From: Chloroflexota bacterium
GTDB taxonomy: Bacteria > Chloroflexota > Dehalococcoidia > Tepidiformales > Tepidiformaceae
Direction of reading: 5' to 3'
Assembly: GCA_016234445.1 (NCBI GenBank)
Contig: JACRBT010000002.1
Span: forward strand, 248,001-312,000
Length of the DNA: 64,000 bases
The notes under the pieces were generated by a model. The model did no database searches. It saw nothing but the letters and a program-made list of their open reading frames with translations, and was not told the origin of the DNA. How positions within the stretch are numbered: position 1 is the stretch's first letter; the number at the start of each line of letters is the position of its first letter. Below, piece by piece: positions 17,154 through 26,365 of the stretch. Made by a program: the position numbers and the translations under genes.

Positions 17154-18575
17154 ATGGCACGTTACGATGTTGCAGTGATCGGCGGCGGCCCCGGGGGCTA
17201 CGTCGCAGCAATCCGGGCCGCCCAGCTTGGCAAACGGGTTGTCCTCTTCGAACGCGACCGCGTCGGCGGACTCTGTCTCAACTGGGGGTGCATCCCCAGC
17301 AAGGCGATCCTCCGCAACGCCGACGTCGTGAACCTGGTCCGCGACGCCACCCGCTGGGGCGTCTCCGTCTCCAGCCCGAAGTTCGACTTCGGCAGCGCCA
17401 TCGACCGCAGCCGAAAGGTCGTCGATCAGCTTGTCGGCGGGGTTGAAGGCCTGCTCCGGGACCACGGCGTGGAGGTTGTCGCCGGCGCCGCTTCGCTGGC
17501 ATGGCCGGGCGGGGTCGAATCCGGCGGCAAGCGCTATGAGACGGCCGCCGTCATCATCGCAACCGGCGCGACCACCCGGATGCTCCCGGGCGTCACGGCC
17601 GACGCCAAGGTCGTCCTCACGAGCCGCGAGGCGCTCGCCCGGCGTGACGCCCCGGCACGGGTGGCCGTCATCGGCGGCGGCCCCATCGGCGTCGAGTTCG
17701 CCCACATCTGGGCGAGCTATGGCAGCCAGGTGACAGTCGTCGAGATGCTGGACACGCTCGTCCCCCTCGAAGACCCGGACATCGGCCGGCAGCTGAAGCG
17801 CTCGTTCGAAGCGCGCGGGATCACCTGCCTGGTGAAGACACGCGTGGACTCGGTCGCGGTGAAGGGCAAGACCGCCACCCTGAAGCTCTCCGGACCCGAG
17901 GGCGCCCGGGAACTCCAGGCCGACGCCGTCCTCGTCGCCATCGGCTTCACCCCCCACACCGAAGGGCTGAAGCTCGAAGCCGCCGGCGTGGCCACCGACC
18001 GCGGATTCATCACTATCGACGATCAGATGCGGACCAACGTCCCAGGCATCTACGCCATCGGCGACGTCACGGGGAAGCTGATGCTCGCCCACGTCGCCTC
18101 GCACCAGGGAGTCCTCGCCGCCGAGCACATCGCCGGCAAGGAGACCCCCCAGGTGGATTACGTCCAGATGCCCCGGGCCACCTTCTGCCAGCCCCAGATC
18201 GGCTCCATCGGCTACACCGAGCAGCAAGCCCGCGACGCCGGCTTCACGGTCAAGACGGGGCGGTTCCCCTTCACGGCGCTGGGCAAGGCGATCGCGGCCG
18301 GCGAAACCGAGGGGTTCGTCAAGGTTGTCGCCGATGCGCCCACGGGCCAGGTGCTCGGCATCCACATGATCGGTCACGACGTGAACGACCTCCTCGGCGA
18401 GGCGACCATGGTGGCCCTGCTCGAAGCGACAACCATTGAGCTCGGATTCGCAGTGCACGCCCACCCCACCCTTGCCGAAGCATTGAAAGAGGCTGCCCTC
18501 GCAGTGGATGGCGAGGCGATCCACATCGCCCATCGCAAGCTCCCCCGCCCGGCCGCCGCACAGGGAGCACCATGA
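17154..18575 (+). CDS. lpdA: Dihydrolipoyl dehydrogenase (E3)
   Basis: 473 residues. FAD-binding GGGPGG at the N-terminus, the redox-active pair in 'GGLCLNWGCIPSKA' (a Trp in the CLNVGC position commonly seen), the NAD-binding 'AVIGGGPIGVEFAHIW', 'YAIGDVTGKLMLAH', and the His-Glu pair in 'HAHPTLAEAL'. It reoxidises lipoyl groups of 2-oxo acid dehydrogenases. First gene of the operon; AGGAG precedes the ATG and the stop overlaps the next ATG by four bases. Confidence 0.93.
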   Translation: MARYDVAVIGGGPGGYVAAIRAAQLGKRVVLFERDRVGGLCLNWGCIPSKAILRNADVVNLVRDATRWGVSVSSPKFDFGSAIDRSRKVVDQLVGGVEGLLRDHGVEVVAGAASLAWPGGVESGGKRYETAAVIIATGATTRMLPGVTADAKVVLTSREALARRDAPARVAVIGGGPIGVEFAHIWASYGSQVTVVEMLDTLVPLEDPDIGRQLKRSFEARGITCLVKTRVDSVAVKGKTATLKLSGPEGARELQADAVLVAIGFTPHTEGLKLEAAGVATDRGFITIDDQMRTNVPGIYAIGDVTGKLMLAHVASHQGVLAAEHIAGKETPQVDYVQMPRATFCQPQIGSIGYTEQQARDAGFTVKTGRFPFTALGKAIAAGETEGFVKVVADAPTGQVLGIHMIGHDVNDLLGEATMVALLEATTIELGFAVHAHPTLAEALKEAALAVDGEAIHIAHRKLPRPAAAQGAP

Positions 18576-19582
18576 CGGCCACACCCAGGCTCGCCCGGAA
18601 GGCCCGCGAGGCGGAACCGGACATCGACCAACTCCTGGACTTCCTCTACCAGATGCAGCTCATCCGCCGCTTCGAAGAGCGCACCGGCGAGATGTACACG
18701 AAAGGGAAGGTCCGCGGCTTCCTCCACCTCTACACCGGCCAGGAGGCCTGTGCGGTCGGCGCCCTCGCCACCCTCCAGCCCCAGGACAAGGTGGTCACGC
18801 ACTACCGCGACCACGGCCATGCCATTGCCCGGGGGATGGACCCCAACCGCGTGATGGCCGAACTCTTCGGGCGCCAGGACGGCGTTAGCGGCGGCCGTGG
18901 CGGCTCGATGCACCTCTACGACGCCTCCATCGGCTTCCTCGGCGGCTATGCCATCGTCGCCGCTCACCTCCCGCTCGCCGTCGGCCTCGGGCTCGCCGCG
19001 AACATGAAGAAGGAGAACTTCGTCACGCTCTGTGTCTTCGGCGACGGGAGCGTGGGCGAAGGCGAATTCCACGAGGCGCTGAACCTCGCCGTCCTCTGGA
19101 ACACCCCGGTCGTCTTCTTCTGCGAAAACAACCTCTACGGCATGGGCGTGAGCTTCCAGGAGTCGCTTTCGACCCAGGTCACGACCCTCGCGGCCGCCTA
19201 CAACATGCCTGCCGTCTCCGTGGACGGCATGGACGTCACCGCCGTCTACCGCGAAACCCTGAAGGCGGTCGAACACTGCCGCGCCGGCAAGGGGCCCTAC
19301 TTCGTCGAGGCGATGACCTATCGCTACCGTGGCCATTCGATGGCCGACCCGGAGCTCTACCGGCTCAAGGACGAGGTCGAGAAGTACCGCAAGCGCGACG
19401 CGATCGACCGGCTGAAGGCGCGGCTGATGGAGGGCGGACACCTCGACGGGGCGGGCTGGGAGGCGATCGTCGAGCGCGTGGAGAAGGTGGTCGAGGACTC
19501 GATTGCCTTCGCCGACGCCAGCCCGAACCCACCGATCGACACCCTCTTCCGCTACGTGACGAAGGAGCCTGGCGATGCCTGA
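18572..19582 (+). CDS. pdhA: Pyruvate dehydrogenase E1 component, alpha subunit
   Basis: 336 residues. The thiamine diphosphate motif is in 'CVFGDGSVGEGEFHEALNLA' (GDG...N), with 'GRGGSMHLYD' and 'YRYRGHSMADP' typical of PDH alpha subunits. It forms the alpha2beta2 E1 with the next gene and decarboxylates pyruvate or a close 2-oxo acid. The start overlaps lpdA (ATGA) and the end overlaps the beta gene by eight bases. Confidence 0.92.
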   Translation: MTATPRLARKAREAEPDIDQLLDFLYQMQLIRRFEERTGEMYTKGKVRGFLHLYTGQEACAVGALATLQPQDKVVTHYRDHGHAIARGMDPNRVMAELFGRQDGVSGGRGGSMHLYDASIGFLGGYAIVAAHLPLAVGLGLAANMKKENFVTLCVFGDGSVGEGEFHEALNLAVLWNTPVVFFCENNLYGMGVSFQESLSTQVTTLAAAYNMPAVSVDGMDVTAVYRETLKAVEHCRAGKGPYFVEAMTYRYRGHSMADPELYRLKDEVEKYRKRDAIDRLKARLMEGGHLDGAGWEAIVERVEKVVEDSIAFADASPNPPIDTLFRYVTKEPGDA

Positions 19583-20552
19583 GATGCGCATGCGCGACGC
19601 CCTTCGCGAAGCCCTGCGCGAAGAGATGCTCCGGGACGAGACCGTCTTCCTCATGGGGGAGGACATCGGCGCCTACGGCGGCTCCTACGCGGTCACCAAG
19701 GGCCTGCTCGAAGAGTTCGGGGAGGAACGCGTTAAGGACACCCCGATTGCCGAGTCCGGGATCGTCGGCGTGGGGATCGGCGCCGCGATGGCCGGGCTGC
19801 GGCCGATGGTCGAACTCATGACCATCAACTTCAGCTTCCTCGCCCTCGACCAGATCGTGAATAGCGCCGCCAAGCTCTACCACATGTCGAACGGCCAGAT
19901 AAACGTCCCGATGGTCGTGCGGATGGCCAGTGGCGGCGGAAGCCAGCTGGCGGCAACCCACAGCCACAGCCTCGAAGGCCTCTACGCACACTTCCCCGGC
20001 CTCAAGGTCGTCTGCCCTTCGAGCCCCGCCGACGCCAAGGGGCTCCTGAAACGCGCCTTCCGCGACGACAACACGGTCATCTTCATCGAGCACACGGCAA
20101 ACTACGGCCTCAAGGGCGACGTGCCCGACGACCCGGACTTCCTCATCGAGTTCGGCCAGGCCAACGTCCTCCGCGAAGGCAGCGACGTCACCCTCGTCGG
20201 CTACTCAGGCAGCGTCCACCAGGCGACTCGCGCCGCCGTCATGCTCCAGGAGCAGGAGGGCATCAGCGCCGAGGTCATCGACCTCCGCACGCTCCGGCCG
20301 CTCGACATCGACACCGTTATCCGCTCGGTCCAGAAGACGAACCGCGCCGTGATTGTCGAAGACGACTGGAAGTTCGGGGGCTTCGCCGGCGAGTTGAGCG
20401 CCCAGATCATGGAGCGCGCCTTCGACTGGCTCGACGCCCCGGTCGCCCGGGTCTGCGGCAAGGACGTGCCGATGCCCTACAACCGCAACCTCGAATTCGC
20501 CGCCCTGCCTTCCGAAGAGGACGTCGTCGAAGCCGTCCTCGCCATGTTCTAG
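19575..20552 (+). CDS. pdhB: Pyruvate dehydrogenase E1 component, beta subunit
   Basis: 325 residues. Family blocks 'FLMGEDIGAYGGSYAVTKG', 'DTPIAESGIVGVGIGAAM' and 'VIVEDDWKFGGFAGE' are all present, with the transketolase C-terminal domain at the end. Together with pdhA it forms E1. The sequence fits pyruvate or acetoin dehydrogenases better than branched-chain ones, though substrate choice cannot be fixed from sequence. Confidence 0.92.
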   Translation: MPEMRMRDALREALREEMLRDETVFLMGEDIGAYGGSYAVTKGLLEEFGEERVKDTPIAESGIVGVGIGAAMAGLRPMVELMTINFSFLALDQIVNSAAKLYHMSNGQINVPMVVRMASGGGSQLAATHSHSLEGLYAHFPGLKVVCPSSPADAKGLLKRAFRDDNTVIFIEHTANYGLKGDVPDDPDFLIEFGQANVLREGSDVTLVGYSGSVHQATRAAVMLQEQEGISAEVIDLRTLRPLDIDTVIRSVQKTNRAVIVEDDWKFGGFAGELSAQIMERAFDWLDAPVARVCGKDVPMPYNRNLEFAALPSEEDVVEAVLAMF

Positions 20553-20561
20553 GAGGTCGCC

Positions 20562-21833
20562 GTGGCCATCGAAGTGACCATGCCCCAGATGGGCGCCGAC
20601 ATGACCGAGGGCACGCTCGTCCGCTGGATGAAGCAGGTGGGTGACCAGGTGACCCGCGGCGACATCATCGCCGAGATCGAAACCGACAAGGCGACCGTCG
20701 AACTCGAAGCCTTCGACAGCGGCGTCCTCCGCAAGCATGTCGTGGCTGAGGGCGAAACCGTGCCCGTGGGCGAGGTCATCGCCATCCTCGGTGACGCGAG
20801 CGAGGCCGTCCCCGACGTGGACCGGATGCCACCCGCGGTCACGCCCGCCCGCCGTGTCCCCGAACCGGTCCCCACCGCGAACGGCACCGAGCCGCCGCGC
20901 CAGCCAGCCGCCGCGGCCGTGACGCCACCGGCAAACGCCGGGCGACTCCGCATCTCCCCGGTCGCCCGGCGGGTCGCCCACGAGGCCGGGATCGACGTGA
21001 CCGCGCTGGTGGGCAGCGGCCCCGACGGCCGCATCCTCCGCCGCGATGTCGAAGCCGCCGCGAAGGGCGCCGCATCGGAACCGGCGGCCGTCGCCCCGGC
21101 GGCGGCAGCACCAGCGCCTGCGGTCCGTCGCGCGGCACCCGCAGCCGCGGCCGCCACCACCGAGGGGCTCAGCAAGATCCGTCAAGCCACCGCCCGGCGG
21201 ATGACGCTCTCGAAGCAGACGCAGCCGCACTACTATCTCACGCTCGACGTCGACATGACGGCGGCGATGGAGTTCCGCAGGGCACTCAACGCCAGCGCCT
21301 CCGAGGCGCAGCACGTCAGCGTCAACGACATGGTCGTGAAAGCCTGCGCGCTCGCCCTGCAGCGCCACCCAAAGTTCAACGCCGAATTCAGCGACCAGGG
21401 CCTCCGGCTCCACGAGGCGATCAACATCGACATCGGCATCGCCCTCGACGAAGGGCTGATCGCGCCCGCCCTGCTCGACCTCGCCCACAAGACGCTGGGG
21501 ACCATCGCCGTCGAATCCAAGGACCTGGTCGAGCGCGCGAAGCACGGCCGTCTCCGGGCCGACGAGTACAGCGCCGGGACGTTCACGATCACCAACCTCG
21601 GCGCCTACGGTGTGGAGTCCCTCATCGGGATCATCAACCCGCCCCAGGCCGCGATCCTGGGGGTCGGCACCGTAATGGCGAAGCCCGTCGTGGTCGGCGG
21701 CGAAATCGCCATCCGCCAGGTGATGAAGGTCGCCCTCAGCGCCGACCACCGCGTCAGCGACGGCGCCGAAGGAGCGCGCTTCATCAAGGAAATCCAGGGC
21801 CTCCTCGAAAACCCGGTCAGCCTGGCGCTGTAG
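20562..21833 (+). CDS. pdhC: Dihydrolipoamide acetyltransferase (E2)
   Basis: 423 residues. One lipoyl domain (about 1-78) carries the lipoylated Lys in 'EIETDKATVEL'; an Ala/Pro-rich linker follows; the E1/E3-binding domain is 'LRISPVARRVAHEAGIDV' (about 128-165); a second flexible linker leads to the catalytic domain, which ends with the active-site 'SADHRVSDGAEGARF'. GTG start with AGGAGG five bases before it. It completes an E3-E1a-E1b-E2 operon and is followed by a strong terminator. Confidence 0.93.
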   Translation: MAIEVTMPQMGADMTEGTLVRWMKQVGDQVTRGDIIAEIETDKATVELEAFDSGVLRKHVVAEGETVPVGEVIAILGDASEAVPDVDRMPPAVTPARRVPEPVPTANGTEPPRQPAAAAVTPPANAGRLRISPVARRVAHEAGIDVTALVGSGPDGRILRRDVEAAAKGAASEPAAVAPAAAAPAPAVRRAAPAAAAATTEGLSKIRQATARRMTLSKQTQPHYYLTLDVDMTAAMEFRRALNASASEAQHVSVNDMVVKACALALQRHPKFNAEFSDQGLRLHEAINIDIGIALDEGLIAPALLDLAHKTLGTIAVESKDLVERAKHGRLRADEYSAGTFTITNLGAYGVESLIGIINPPQAAILGVGTVMAKPVVVGGEIAIRQVMKVALSADHRVSDGAEGARFIKEIQGLLENPVSLAL

Positions 21834-21840
21834 CGACGCC

Positions 21841-21865
21841 GAGGCCCCGGCAGTACCGGGGCCTC
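21841..21865 (+). terminator. Terminator of the dehydrogenase operon
   Basis: GAGGCCCCGG (21841-21850) and CCGGGGCCTC (21856-21865) form a perfect 10-pair stem with a 5-base loop, 7 bases after the E2 stop. It may also act on the convergent gene that ends at 21892. There is only a weak T-run (GTTGCG). Confidence 0.7.
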
Positions 21866-21891
21866 GTTGCGATGCCGGGACGGGTGCAACG

Positions 21892-23871
21892 TCACATCGT
21901 GATGGTGACTCGGCGCGCGTACGCGACAACGGCGCCGCCCGCGAGCAGCAATATGACCCCGAAGACGACGAGCGGCAGCGGCAGGTCCGTGCCATCGCCC
22001 CCCATACCACTGCCGGTCGCTGGCGGCAGCGGCGGGATGGGACCGGCTCCGAACACCACGTCGACAAGTTCCAGGTTGTCTATCTCCACCACCGACTTCG
22101 CCCCAGTGCCGTTGTCCAGGCGGATGGTCAGGGTGTGCTGACCCGCTGCGATGCCGGCTGGCAGGAACACAATCGCGCCTGTGTCACTCTCACCGCTGGA
22201 TTCGAGAGCGACCCAGAACGGCTGCCCGTCGAGGTCCATTTCCAGCACGCCGTCGGCGGGCGCCGGGCTCAGGAACTGGAATCCAAACTGTAAGGCGTTG
22301 ACCCGGTCATCGATCTGGACGGTAGCCTCTGCCGCAACGGGGGAGCCTGAAGCAATCCGGACCTTCGTCGGGGAGACAACCTCGACTGTCCCGCTCCCCG
22401 TCGTCTTGCGCCAGGCCGAGGGCAGGACCTGGCGAATTCCCGTGATGACCTTCTTGATGTCCTCGAACAGCCCCGGATCGAGCGTTCTGTCGTTCTTGAG
22501 GCGACCAACCGAGCCGTCTGCACACAACGCGGGATCGTTGCCGGTCACTTCCCTGGATTTTCCGAAGCCCCAGTTTTTCGGCGGCGTGCCAGGAGTGGCC
22601 ACCGTGTCGCGGTAGAAGGCCACGGGGCCGCTATGGGGTTGGTTCACTCCATCCGGTGTGGTGAGATTCGTGGTATCGATATTGCATGCGTTGGGCAGCG
22701 GCCGATCGGTGAGACCCAGGAAGCACGCCGTGTTGGTGGGAATAGACACGGGCCCGATCGCGATCACCCGACAGCTGGCGAGGGCGTCGCGCCGGAAGTA
22801 GTGGTCCGCCCAATCAGCACTCGCTCCTAGCTTCCACAGCGCGTCGCTGAAGAGAGGCACGAACGCGTCAAGCATCGTGAGGTGGACCTCGGGGTCTTTC
22901 GTCGCGTCTTGATCCTTTAAGCTGTTGGTAGTCGAGTCGATGAGCGCCGTCCCAGCGCTGTGTGCCACCATATGAATGTATTCATAGTTACCCAATTCGG
23001 GAAGCTGTCCTAGGCAATCGCCGATGCGTATCGCGTTGTTGCGGGCCCCCCATGGCTCCCTGATGTGACCGTTAGCATAGGCGGTCCAGCGCAACCACAA
23101 GACGTCCCAGTTTTCGAGTTTCAAGCCTACAGCTGTAGGTTGGACGCGCGTATTGATGAAGAGCCGAATCTCGTCAGCGAGCGCTCTGAGGTCGGCCTGA
23201 TCTGCCGGCTCATTCCCCGCGCCGTTCCATCCGTGCGTAACAATCACCAGGTTCGTGGCGTCGGACGTGCCGAGCTTCCCGGCGAATGCCTGGCTGACCG
23301 CCGAACAACTCTTCGCCAGGTCGCCGCCTGTTGGGAGGGTCACGTCGATCACCTTCGGCGACGGTGAGGGCGTCGGGCTGGGTGACGGCGTCGGGCTGGG
23401 AGGCGGGGTTGGCGCCGGCGGTGGCGTGGGAGAGGCCGTCACGGTGAACGTTCCGACGGTATACCCGGGCCTGCCGTCCTCGTCTCCATCGGGGCACCGG
23501 TGCGGGCTGTCTCCGTAAAAGTAGACGCAGTACCCGACAACATGCGGTCCGGGTGTGGCCTGGGGCACAATAAAGACGAGGCTATCGCCGCAGTCCGCGC
23601 GTACGGTCCCCTCCCCTACCAAGACCCCATCAAAGTAGACCCGCATTGTCTCGATGAACGCAGGATCGCACCAAGAATCGTCTCTGCCGTCCGTGAACGT
23701 TACCACCGTCCCCACCGGGCCCGAAGTGGGGTTGAATGACTCGGGCGCGTAGCTTTGGGCTTTCGCCGTGGTTGTCGGCTGGCCCCCCGTGGCAAGGGCC
23801 CCGGCGGCAGCGAGCACCAGGACTGCGAGAACCATGCGAAGCGATATGGTCGTGACGTGATTTGGGCGCAA
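21892..23871 (-). CDS. Secreted, membrane-anchored esterase/lipase-like protein
   Basis: 659 residues. Order: signal peptide, an IPT/TIG-like beta domain beginning 'FNPTSGPVGTVVTFTDG' (about 40-145), a Pro/Thr/Ser linker, an alpha/beta-hydrolase-like domain with 'LVIVTHGWNGAGN' and the nucleophile elbow 'VAHSAGTALID' (about 175-400), a C-terminal beta region, and a final membrane helix with a basic tail. TTG start with GGAGG six bases upstream. GC content is lower than in its neighbours, which fits horizontal transfer. The substrate is unknown. Confidence 0.65.
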   Translation of the reverse strand: MRPNHVTTISLRMVLAVLVLAAAGALATGGQPTTTAKAQSYAPESFNPTSGPVGTVVTFTDGRDDSWCDPAFIETMRVYFDGVLVGEGTVRADCGDSLVFIVPQATPGPHVVGYCVYFYGDSPHRCPDGDEDGRPGYTVGTFTVTASPTPPPAPTPPPSPTPSPSPTPSPSPKVIDVTLPTGGDLAKSCSAVSQAFAGKLGTSDATNLVIVTHGWNGAGNEPADQADLRALADEIRLFINTRVQPTAVGLKLENWDVLWLRWTAYANGHIREPWGARNNAIRIGDCLGQLPELGNYEYIHMVAHSAGTALIDSTTNSLKDQDATKDPEVHLTMLDAFVPLFSDALWKLGASADWADHYFRRDALASCRVIAIGPVSIPTNTACFLGLTDRPLPNACNIDTTNLTTPDGVNQPHSGPVAFYRDTVATPGTPPKNWGFGKSREVTGNDPALCADGSVGRLKNDRTLDPGLFEDIKKVITGIRQVLPSAWRKTTGSGTVEVVSPTKVRIASGSPVAAEATVQIDDRVNALQFGFQFLSPAPADGVLEMDLDGQPFWVALESSGESDTGAIVFLPAGIAAGQHTLTIRLDNGTGAKSVVEIDNLELVDVVFGAGPIPPLPPATGSGMGGDGTDLPLPLVVFGVILLLAGGAVVAYARRVTITM

Positions 23872-24028
23872 GGAGCACCTCCGGTCAAGGCTTCACAGAA
23901 CCTAAGGGCATGCCAGGGGCGGGGGAAAGGGCAGAGGACACACTCGCGTACAAGAGTCGCGAGAAGAGCTGGGTAGACCGGCGACGGGCCCGCGCACCTC
24001 AATCTGATGCGGTACCCACCTGCGCGCG

Positions 24029-25774
24029 CTACTCCAGCGCGCGCCATGTCTCGCCGTCGGCGGGGTGGAGGTCGATCGCCCAGTACGGGTCGTACATGGC
24101 ATTCCACGGCGTGATCACGGCGTTGAAGCTGAGTAACCGACCGCCCATGGCGCAATGCAACGGGAACGCGACCCGGGCAGTCAAACGCCGGGTGGGGTTC
24201 GCGCGCCAGGCGTTGAACAACAGGTGGATGACCTCGTCGCCGCGGCCCGCCGACGCTTCACGATCCCGGACGTACCGCACCACGCTGTCGAAGTAGTCTG
24301 CGTCCTTGCTCGGAAGACGGTGCCCGCCGGGCGGCGCCATGTACGCTTCAAGGTTGCCCGGGAGCACGTTGGCGACGGCCGTCTCCCAGTTGCGCGCAGC
24401 CTGCCTGAACGGCATATCCGTGACGATCGCGAAGAGGTTGCGTTGCGGCCCGGCGGGAAGCCGGCTGAGGTCAAGCCCGATGGCGCGCTCCGCCAAACGG
24501 TTCGCCGCAAACACTTCGCAGCGCTCGTTCACCACGAGCAGGGGCCACCCTCGGCGTTCGATCTCACGGGCCACCGCTGCTGGCGCCGAGGTCGTGCGAC
24601 GGACGACGTTGCTCGCGTAGCGTGGCGCACTCACCCCCTCGTAGCCAAGCAGGTACGCGGAAAGCTCACTCGGTTCGGGATCGAACCCGCCCGCATCGAG
24701 GATTCCGTTCAAGCTGGTAGGAACCAGCGACATGGCCCTCGCGATCCGGACGATTGTCTCGCGCCGCAGCGACTTGTTCCCCACCTCGATGCCATAGATG
24801 AGACTCTCTGAAAGGCCGCTCAGCTCGGAAAGTCGGCGCCGCGACAGCCCGCTTCGCTCCCTCGCCAGGCGTAGCAGCGCGCGGGCGCTCGATGGAGTGG
24901 GCCGGCCCGGCTGTTCAGACACCGGTGGGGGACTGCTGGGGCGCCGTGCGTCGCGCCGCTTGTCAAGCCAATCCCATGTCGCGGCGTCTGCCGGGTGCCA
25001 GTCGAACGCGCCCGTTCCGTCGAAGTCGCTCCACGGGGTCAGCTGGCAGTGGAAGTGGAGGAGCGTCCCGTCGCTGGTTCGCCAGTCGGTGTTGAACTCG
25101 AGGCGGCGGCCTTCGGTGTGGGGCGGGGTCTCTTCCCAGATGCGGAGGAGGCGATCGATCTCCGCGCCGTGATGGGCAAACACGTAGCCCATCAGGTTCT
25201 GGAAATAGGGCGTGGCGCTGCCAAACGACAGGACATCGGGGACGATGACCTTCCACATCGCCACCATCACCGCGATCACGTCATCCCAGTTCAGGAGCTT
25301 GTCGCGGTAGTGGTCCGACAGGGCCATGCGGAGGAGGTGGCGCGCGCCCGGCTCGGCCAGGTCGGTCCCGAAGTCCAGTTCCGAAAGTTCGTTGGCGGCG
25401 TCGTTCCAGGCGACCACCTCGAAGTCCTCGTTCATCGCCAGGGTCGGCCACGCGTACGCGGCGCACTCCGCCTGGATGACGGCGACGGACTTGCGGCGGT
25501 CGAGGAGGGGGACCATTCTCCCCGCGGGAACGAGCGCGAGGCCAAGGTCGGCCAGCATTTCGTTGAGATGGGCCGCACCCAGGCCGAGCGCATCGGCAGC
25601 CTCGATGACGAGCTGGCGGCCGTCACGGCCCCGCTCGTCGAGCCGTGGCCGGCGCCGGCCGGTCTCCCAACTCGCGATCGTCGCCGCGCTGAGGCCGATC
25701 GCGCGGGCGAGCTCGGCCTGCGTGAGACCGGCCCGCTCACGAGCCTCTTTCAGCAGTGAGGAGAAATTCGACAT
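24029..25774 (-). CDS. Transcription regulator with two tandem XRE HTH plus MmyB-like units
   Basis: 581 residues. XRE HTH 1 (about 5-60, 'LTQAELARAIGLSAATIASWE') is followed by an MmyB-type ligand-binding domain (about 95-275, ending 'AFDWHPADAATWDWLD'). XRE HTH 2 (about 298-350, 'LSRRRLSELSGLSESLIYGIE') is followed by a second MmyB-type domain (about 395-581, ending 'AIDLHPADGETWRALE'). Single HTH-MmyB proteins of about 270 residues are common; a fused duplicate is not. The ligand is unknown. It lies alone, upstream of the secreted esterase. Confidence 0.75.
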   Translation of the reverse strand: MSNFSSLLKEARERAGLTQAELARAIGLSAATIASWETGRRRPRLDERGRDGRQLVIEAADALGLGAAHLNEMLADLGLALVPAGRMVPLLDRRKSVAVIQAECAAYAWPTLAMNEDFEVVAWNDAANELSELDFGTDLAEPGARHLLRMALSDHYRDKLLNWDDVIAVMVAMWKVIVPDVLSFGSATPYFQNLMGYVFAHHGAEIDRLLRIWEETPPHTEGRRLEFNTDWRTSDGTLLHFHCQLTPWSDFDGTGAFDWHPADAATWDWLDKRRDARRPSSPPPVSEQPGRPTPSSARALLRLARERSGLSRRRLSELSGLSESLIYGIEVGNKSLRRETIVRIARAMSLVPTSLNGILDAGGFDPEPSELSAYLLGYEGVSAPRYASNVVRRTTSAPAAVAREIERRGWPLLVVNERCEVFAANRLAERAIGLDLSRLPAGPQRNLFAIVTDMPFRQAARNWETAVANVLPGNLEAYMAPPGGHRLPSKDADYFDSVVRYVRDREASAGRGDEVIHLLFNAWRANPTRRLTARVAFPLHCAMGGRLLSFNAVITPWNAMYDPYWAIDLHPADGETWRALE

Positions 25775-25819
25775 GCTACCCCCGCCAGGAGACCGTGGGG
25801 CGGGTTGTACAGGGTCTGG

Positions 25820-26365
25820 TTACTCGCGTCCAGCGGTCAGCCGCTTGCCCATGATGTAGAAGGCGGCGCCGTCGCGGACGAAGCGCATCGTCGTAACGAT
25901 TTCGAAGCCAAGCCGCTGATAGAGGTGGTGGGCGCGGCTGTCGGTCCGGGTGCTGAGCACGCAGGTGTCTTCCTCGCGGCCGTGGAGGAGGCATTCGATC
26001 AGCGCGGAGCCGATGCCCTGCCCCTGGCAGCGTGGTTCCACCGCCAGCTCAACGAGCTCGTATGAGCGGCTGAGCCAGGCCCACGCCGACGCCCGTGGGA
26101 GCTCGGCGGCCACGGTGTCGTGCCACCACTGGCCGGGGGCGCCGCAGTACCCGTAGGTCATCCCCACGACGTGCTTCCCATCTTCAATCGCAACGAAGGC
26201 CCGGAACCCGCGCCGCAAGCTGTGGACGTCGCGCAGGCGCTTGCGGATCTCCTTGCCCCGGTCCGGGTCGCTGTACGGTGGCTCGGCGAACGCTTCGGCG
26301 TAGACAGCGATGGCCCCCTCGAAAAGGGGGCCACGCGTGGGAAGCGGCTGGACCTGCCAGGTCAC
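25820..26365 (-). CDS. GNAT-family N-acetyltransferase
   Basis: 181 residues. The acetyl-CoA binding loop is in 'LAVEPRCQGQGIGSALIECLL' (Q-x-x-G-x-G/A) and motif B in 'LYQRLGFEIV'. The substrate is unknown. The GTG start overlaps the stop of the upstream AAA ATPase by four bases (GTGA), so the two are translationally coupled. Confidence 0.8.
   Translation of the reverse strand: MTWQVQPLPTRGPLFEGAIAVYAEAFAEPPYSDPDRGKEIRKRLRDVHSLRRGFRAFVAIEDGKHVVGMTYGYCGAPGQWWHDTVAAELPRASAWAWLSRSYELVELAVEPRCQGQGIGSALIECLLHGREEDTCVLSTRTDSRAHHLYQRLGFEIVTTMRFVRDGAAFYIMGKRLTAGRE

Noticed and set aside
23330-23420. Short repeated units considered as a CRISPR-like or tandem repeat
   Set aside because: They encode the Pro/Ser/Thr linker (PTPSPSPTPS) of the secreted esterase-like protein; unit size and spacing are codon-driven, with no spacers. 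No CRISPR array is seen in the window.
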